From Gemmatimonadota bacterium (GTDB lineage Bacteria > Gemmatimonadota > Gemmatimonadetes > Gemmatimonadales > GWC2-71-9): a stretch of DNA of 7,974 bases. The notes beneath the pieces are model-generated. The model was not told the origin of the DNA, searched no databases, and saw nothing but the letters and a program-made list of their open reading frames with translations. Each line of letters begins with the position of its first letter. Positions within the stretch are counted from its first letter, which is position 1. The stretch spans positions 1-7,974 of the forward strand of contig QHUF01000002.1 in the NCBI GenBank assembly GCA_003221075.1. Direction: 5' to 3'. The position numbers were made by a program, and so were the translations under genes. Shown one piece after another: positions 5,229-7,974 of this stretch.

Positions 5229-7477
5229 AGTCTCGGCTTGTAGCGGTTGAGCGTCGCATAGGGATCAGGCCAGGGCAGTGCATAGCCCTGCTCGTAAGCA
5301 GCGTGCCGCGTCCAATAGGGATCCCACAGATGCGCGCGCGCCAACACACAGAGATCGGCGCGCCCAGCGGCGAGAATCGTGTTCACATCCTGATACGACG
5401 AGATGTTGCCGACCGCCATCGTCGCGATTCCCACTTCGTGGCGAATCCGGTCGGCAAATGGCGTCTGAAACTGGCGGCCGTACTGCGGCTTGGCGTCGGC
5501 CACGGTCTGCCCCGCGGACACATCGGTGATGTCGCACCCGTGCTGCTTCAACAGTCGCGCGACTTCGACCGAATCGGCGGGCTCCATTCCGCCGGGTGCC
5601 CAGTCGACCGCCGAGATCCGGACCGACATCGGCTTGTGATCGGGCCACGCGCCCCGCACCGCGTCGAACACCTCGAGCGGAAATCGCATCCGGTTCTCGA
5701 GCGAGCCGCCGTAGGCGTCGCTGCGCTGGTTCGTGAGCGGCGAGATGAAGCTCGCGAGCAGGTAGCCGTGCGCGAAATGCAGCTCGAGCAGATCGAACCC
5801 GGCGTCATTCGACATCTGGGCGGCGCGGACGAAGTCGTACTTGACCTCGTCCATGTCGGCACGCGTCATCTCCTTCGGCACCTGGCTGTACGGGAAGTAG
5901 GGCAGCGGCGACGCCGAGATGATCGGCCAGTTGCCGTCGGGAAGCGGCTCGTCCATCCCGTCCCACATCCGCTGCGTCGATGCTTTGCGTCCGGCGTGGC
6001 CGAGCTGCATCGCGATCTTAGCCTGCGTGTTCATGTGTACGAAATCGACGATTTGCTTCCAGCCTTTTACGTGCGCCGGGGAATACATACCGGTGCAGCC
6101 GGGCGAGATCCGGCCCTCCCGCGAGACATCCGTCATTTCCGTGAATACAAGGCCCGCACCACCCACCGCGCGGCTGCCGAGGTGCACCAGATGCCATTCG
6201 TTCGGCATGCCGTCTTCGGCGACGTACTGGCACATCGGACTCACCACTACCCGATTGGTCAAGACCAGGTCGCGCAGCTTGAATGGGGTGAACATGGGAG
6301 GGCGTGCGCCGTGCGCCGTGCGCCGTACGCCGGACTGCTTCTCGGCCTCTGTGGCGTACCACTCGTCGATGCTCTCCACAAACTTCGGGTCGCGAACCTT
6401 CAGGTTGTCATGCGTAATCCTGAGACTGCGGGTCAGTAGATTGAACGCGAACTGCAGCGGCTCGAGGCTCATGTAGCGCTCGGTGTCCTCGAACCATTGG
6501 AGGCTCACTTGGGCGGCACGCTGCAGGCTCTCGACGGCCGTGCGGCGCTCAGCTTCATAATCGGCCAGCGCATCGGGCACATCGCGCCGGCGTTGCAACG
6601 CTCCAGCCAGCGCGATCGCATCCTCGATGGCAAGCTTCGTTCCCGATCCCACGGAGAAATGCGCGGTATGCGCAGCATCGCCCACGAGCACGACATTGTT
6701 GTGCGACCACTTGGCGTTCTTGATCGTGGTGAACGTACGCCAGAGGGAACGGTTTTTTAGCAAGCGGTGGCCCTGCAGTTCCTCTTTGAACAGCGCCTCA
6801 CAGAACGCGACCGTCTGGTCCTCATTCGCGCGATCCATCGCGGCACTCCGCCACGTGGCTTCGGTGGCTTCGACAATGAACGTGGAGTGACCGGGCTCGT
6901 ACTGGTAAGCGTGCACGCGCCACAGTCCATGCGTGTCGCGCTTGAAGTAGAACGTAAAGGCGGGGAAGGGACGGGTCGTCCCCAACCAGACAAAGCGGTT
7001 GGGCCGCTCGTCCATGTTGGGTTGAAAGTTGACGTTGTACCGTTCGCGCACCGTGCTGTTGAACCCGTCCGCGCCGACGACCAAATCAGATCGTTGCCGA
7101 TACACCTCGATATCCTTCACATCCTTGCCAACCTCCACGCACACTCCCAGGGCCTCGCAATGCTGTCCCAACACGGATAGGAGTTTGCGCCGGGAGATCC
7201 CACTGAACCCATGGCCGCTCGAGGTGATCACCTGGCCGCGGTAGTGAATGTCGATGTTGTCCCAGTGGGCGAAGTGGCGCGCCATCGCGTCGTAGGTGTC
7301 CGGGTCGGCAGCGGCAAGGTTGTTCTGCGTCGCGTCGGAGAAGACGACGCCGAAGCCGAACGTGTCCTCGAGGCGATTGCGCTCGAGGATTGTGACCTCG
7401 TGATTGGAGTCCGCCTTCTTCATCAGGATTCCGAAATACAGCGCCGCCGGCCCGCCGCCGATCGTGACGATTCTCAC
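5225..7477 (-). CDS. Bifunctional anthraniloyl-CoA monooxygenase/reductase (salicylyl-CoA 5-hydroxylase family fused to an OYE-type reductase)
   Basis: A 750-residue fused flavoenzyme. Residues 1-380 are a group A FAD monooxygenase: the dinucleotide motif GGGPAALYFG (7-16), DLVVGADGFNSTVR (131-144) and GDAAHTAHFSVGSG (266-279). Residues 395-750 are a YqjM-like Old Yellow Enzyme: SPMCQY with Cys416, QLGHAGRKAS (491-500), the His567/His570 pair in LHFAHGYL, SDAYGGSLENR, and the late FMN phosphate region near 688-715. No Fe-S cysteines are present. In the Azoarcus evansii enzyme of this architecture, the first domain hydroxylates 2-aminobenzoyl-CoA and the second reduces the ring, giving a non-aromatic oxo-cyclohexene-carboxyl-CoA. 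Salicylyl-CoA is the known alternative substrate; nearby tryptophan dioxygenase and kynureninase favour anthraniloyl-CoA. The frame stays open for 130 codons upstream, but GTG at 7477 is chosen: the FAD motif begins six residues later, upstream residues are low-complexity shadow sequence of the dehydrogenase gene, and the GTG overlaps that gene's TGA by 4 bp. A 7-bp tandem repeat encodes the interdomain linker. Confidence 0.92.
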   Translation of the reverse strand: MRIVTIGGGPAALYFGILMKKADSNHEVTILERNRLEDTFGFGVVFSDATQNNLAAADPDTYDAMARHFAHWDNIDIHYRGQVITSSGHGFSGISRRKLLSVLGQHCEALGVCVEVGKDVKDIEVYRQRSDLVVGADGFNSTVRERYNVNFQPNMDERPNRFVWLGTTRPFPAFTFYFKRDTHGLWRVHAYQYEPGHSTFIVEATEATWRSAAMDRANEDQTVAFCEALFKEELQGHRLLKNRSLWRTFTTIKNAKWSHNNVVLVGDAAHTAHFSVGSGTKLAIEDAIALAGALQRRRDVPDALADYEAERRTAVESLQRAAQVSLQWFEDTERYMSLEPLQFAFNLLTRSLRITHDNLKVRDPKFVESIDEWYATEAEKQSGVRRTAHGARPPMFTPFKLRDLVLTNRVVVSPMCQYVAEDGMPNEWHLVHLGSRAVGGAGLVFTEMTDVSREGRISPGCTGMYSPAHVKGWKQIVDFVHMNTQAKIAMQLGHAGRKASTQRMWDGMDEPLPDGNWPIISASPLPYFPYSQVPKEMTRADMDEVKYDFVRAAQMSNDAGFDLLELHFAHGYLLASFISPLTNQRSDAYGGSLENRMRFPLEVFDAVRGAWPDHKPMSVRISAVDWAPGGMEPADSVEVARLLKQHGCDITDVSAGQTVADAKPQYGRQFQTPFADRIRHEVGIATMAVGNISSYQDVNTILAAGRADLCVLARAHLWDPYWTRHAAYEQGYALPWPDPYATLNRYKPRL
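6304..6331. repeat. Four tandem 7-bp units in the linker of the fused flavoenzyme gene
   Basis: On the plus strand three perfect copies of gtgcgcc are followed by one variant, gtacgcc. On the coding strand they encode about residues 383-392 (VRRTAHGAR), the linker between the FAD monooxygenase and the OYE domain. The array ends 8 bp upstream of the codon for Met395, where a stand-alone OYE protein would naturally begin. Three units make 21 bp, so only changes in multiples of three keep the frame. Because 7 is not divisible by 3, the array gives the same cyclic heptapeptide in all three frames, so a unit change would alter only what follows it. Confidence 0.9.
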
Positions 7478-7974
7478 TTGACGAGCTGTCCCGCGATGAT
7501 GAGGTGCTGAATCTCCGTCGTCCCTTCGTAGATCCGCAACGCGCGCACCGAGCGATACAACCGGTCCACGGGATGGTCGGCGAGCACGCCGCGGCCGCCA
7601 AGGATCTGCACGGCGTCGTCGACGATCCGCTGCGCTGCTTCGGTGGCAAACGCCTTTGCCATCGCCGCATCGAGCGTGACGCGCGGCGCGCCGCGATCCT
7701 TCTCCCACGCCGCCCGATAGACGAGCAGCCGCGCGGCGGTCAAATCGGTGGCCATGCGGGCCAGCTTCTCCTGAATCAACTGAAACTCGGCCAGCGCCTT
7801 GCCGAATTGTTTGCGCGACTTCGCGTGGGCCAGCGCCTCGGCGAGTGCGCGCGACGCCATCCCACACGCGGCGGCGCCGACCGTGGCACGCACGCGATCG
7901 AGCGTCGCGAGGCCGAGCTTGAAGCCTTCACCTGTTTCGTCGAGGCGGCATTCGCTCGGGATGCGCGCCTTCTG
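7474..7974 (-). CDS. Acyl-CoA dehydrogenase, C-terminal part (5' end outside window)
   Basis: The last 166 residues of an FAD-dependent acyl-CoA dehydrogenase; the rest lies beyond the right edge. These enzymes introduce an alpha-beta double bond into acyl-CoAs and pass electrons to electron-transfer flavoprotein. What is visible is the C-terminal helical domain: RVRATVGAAACGMASRAL, then SRKQFGKALAEFQLIQEKLA, VQILGGRGVLADHPVDRLYR and finally LRIYEGTTEIQHLIIAG. The glutamate of YEGT is the catalytic base position in short- and medium-chain members. The GGRGV variant replaces the more common GGYGY, which may mark a subfamily with an unusual acyl group. The TGA overlaps the GTG of the flavoenzyme gene by 4 bp. 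Its place directly before that gene suggests it serves the CoA-thioester steps after dearomatisation, but the exact substrate cannot be read from this fragment. Confidence 0.92.
   Translation of the reverse strand, partial: QKARIPSECRLDETGEGFKLGLATLDRVRATVGAAACGMASRALAEALAHAKSRKQFGKALAEFQLIQEKLARMATDLTAARLLVYRAAWEKDRGAPRVTLDAAMAKAFATEAAQRIVDDAVQILGGRGVLADHPVDRLYRSVRALRIYEGTTEIQHLIIAGQLVK

Noticed and set aside
5303..6439. A 378-codon plus-strand frame opposite the OYE domain
   Set aside because: It is a shadow of the flavoenzyme gene: Arg/His-rich composition, no motif and no plausible start context.
7478..7867. 130-codon N-terminal extension of the fused flavoenzyme
   Set aside because: It lies wholly inside the acyl-CoA dehydrogenase coding region in another frame and is Arg/Gly/Ala-rich. 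The FAD motif and the GTGA overlap place the start at 7477.

Overview
The window holds six genes and a probable seventh start, all on the minus strand. It is almost wholly coding: the longest non-coding gap is 41 bp. The organism looks like a GC-rich Gram-negative bacterium, because one protein carries an OmpA-type peptidoglycan-binding domain. A soil lineage such as Gemmatimonadota is a guess from gene content and style only; no rRNA or other phylogenetic marker is present.

Read 5'->3' on the minus strand (right to left), the first block (7974-3322) is a tryptophan/anthranilate catabolic operon. It starts with the C-terminal 166 residues of an acyl-CoA dehydrogenase. Next comes a 750-residue fused FAD monooxygenase / Old Yellow Enzyme reductase (anthraniloyl-CoA monooxygenase or salicylyl-CoA 5-hydroxylase type). 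Tryptophan 2,3-dioxygenase and a divergent kynureninase follow. Every junction in this block is a 4-bp stop/start overlap. Together the genes suggest tryptophan -> N-formylkynurenine -> kynurenine -> anthranilate, then CoA activation and dearomatisation of anthraniloyl-CoA, then beta-oxidation-like steps. The kynurenine formamidase and the anthranilate-CoA ligase are not in the window.

After a 41-bp AT-rich gap, the second block (3280 to the left edge) is an envelope/transport module. It contains a PspA/IM30-family protein, a membrane-anchored periplasmic substrate-binding domain fused to a C-terminal OmpA domain, and an SsuC/TauC-like ABC permease. A well-spaced ribosome binding site and GTG at the left edge suggest another gene starts there, probably the ATPase. 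The joining of PspA to an importer whose binding protein is tethered to both membrane and cell wall is the least explained part of the window.

The other notable item is a run of four 7-bp tandem repeats lying exactly in the linker between the two halves of the fused flavoenzyme. A change of one unit would shift the reading frame.
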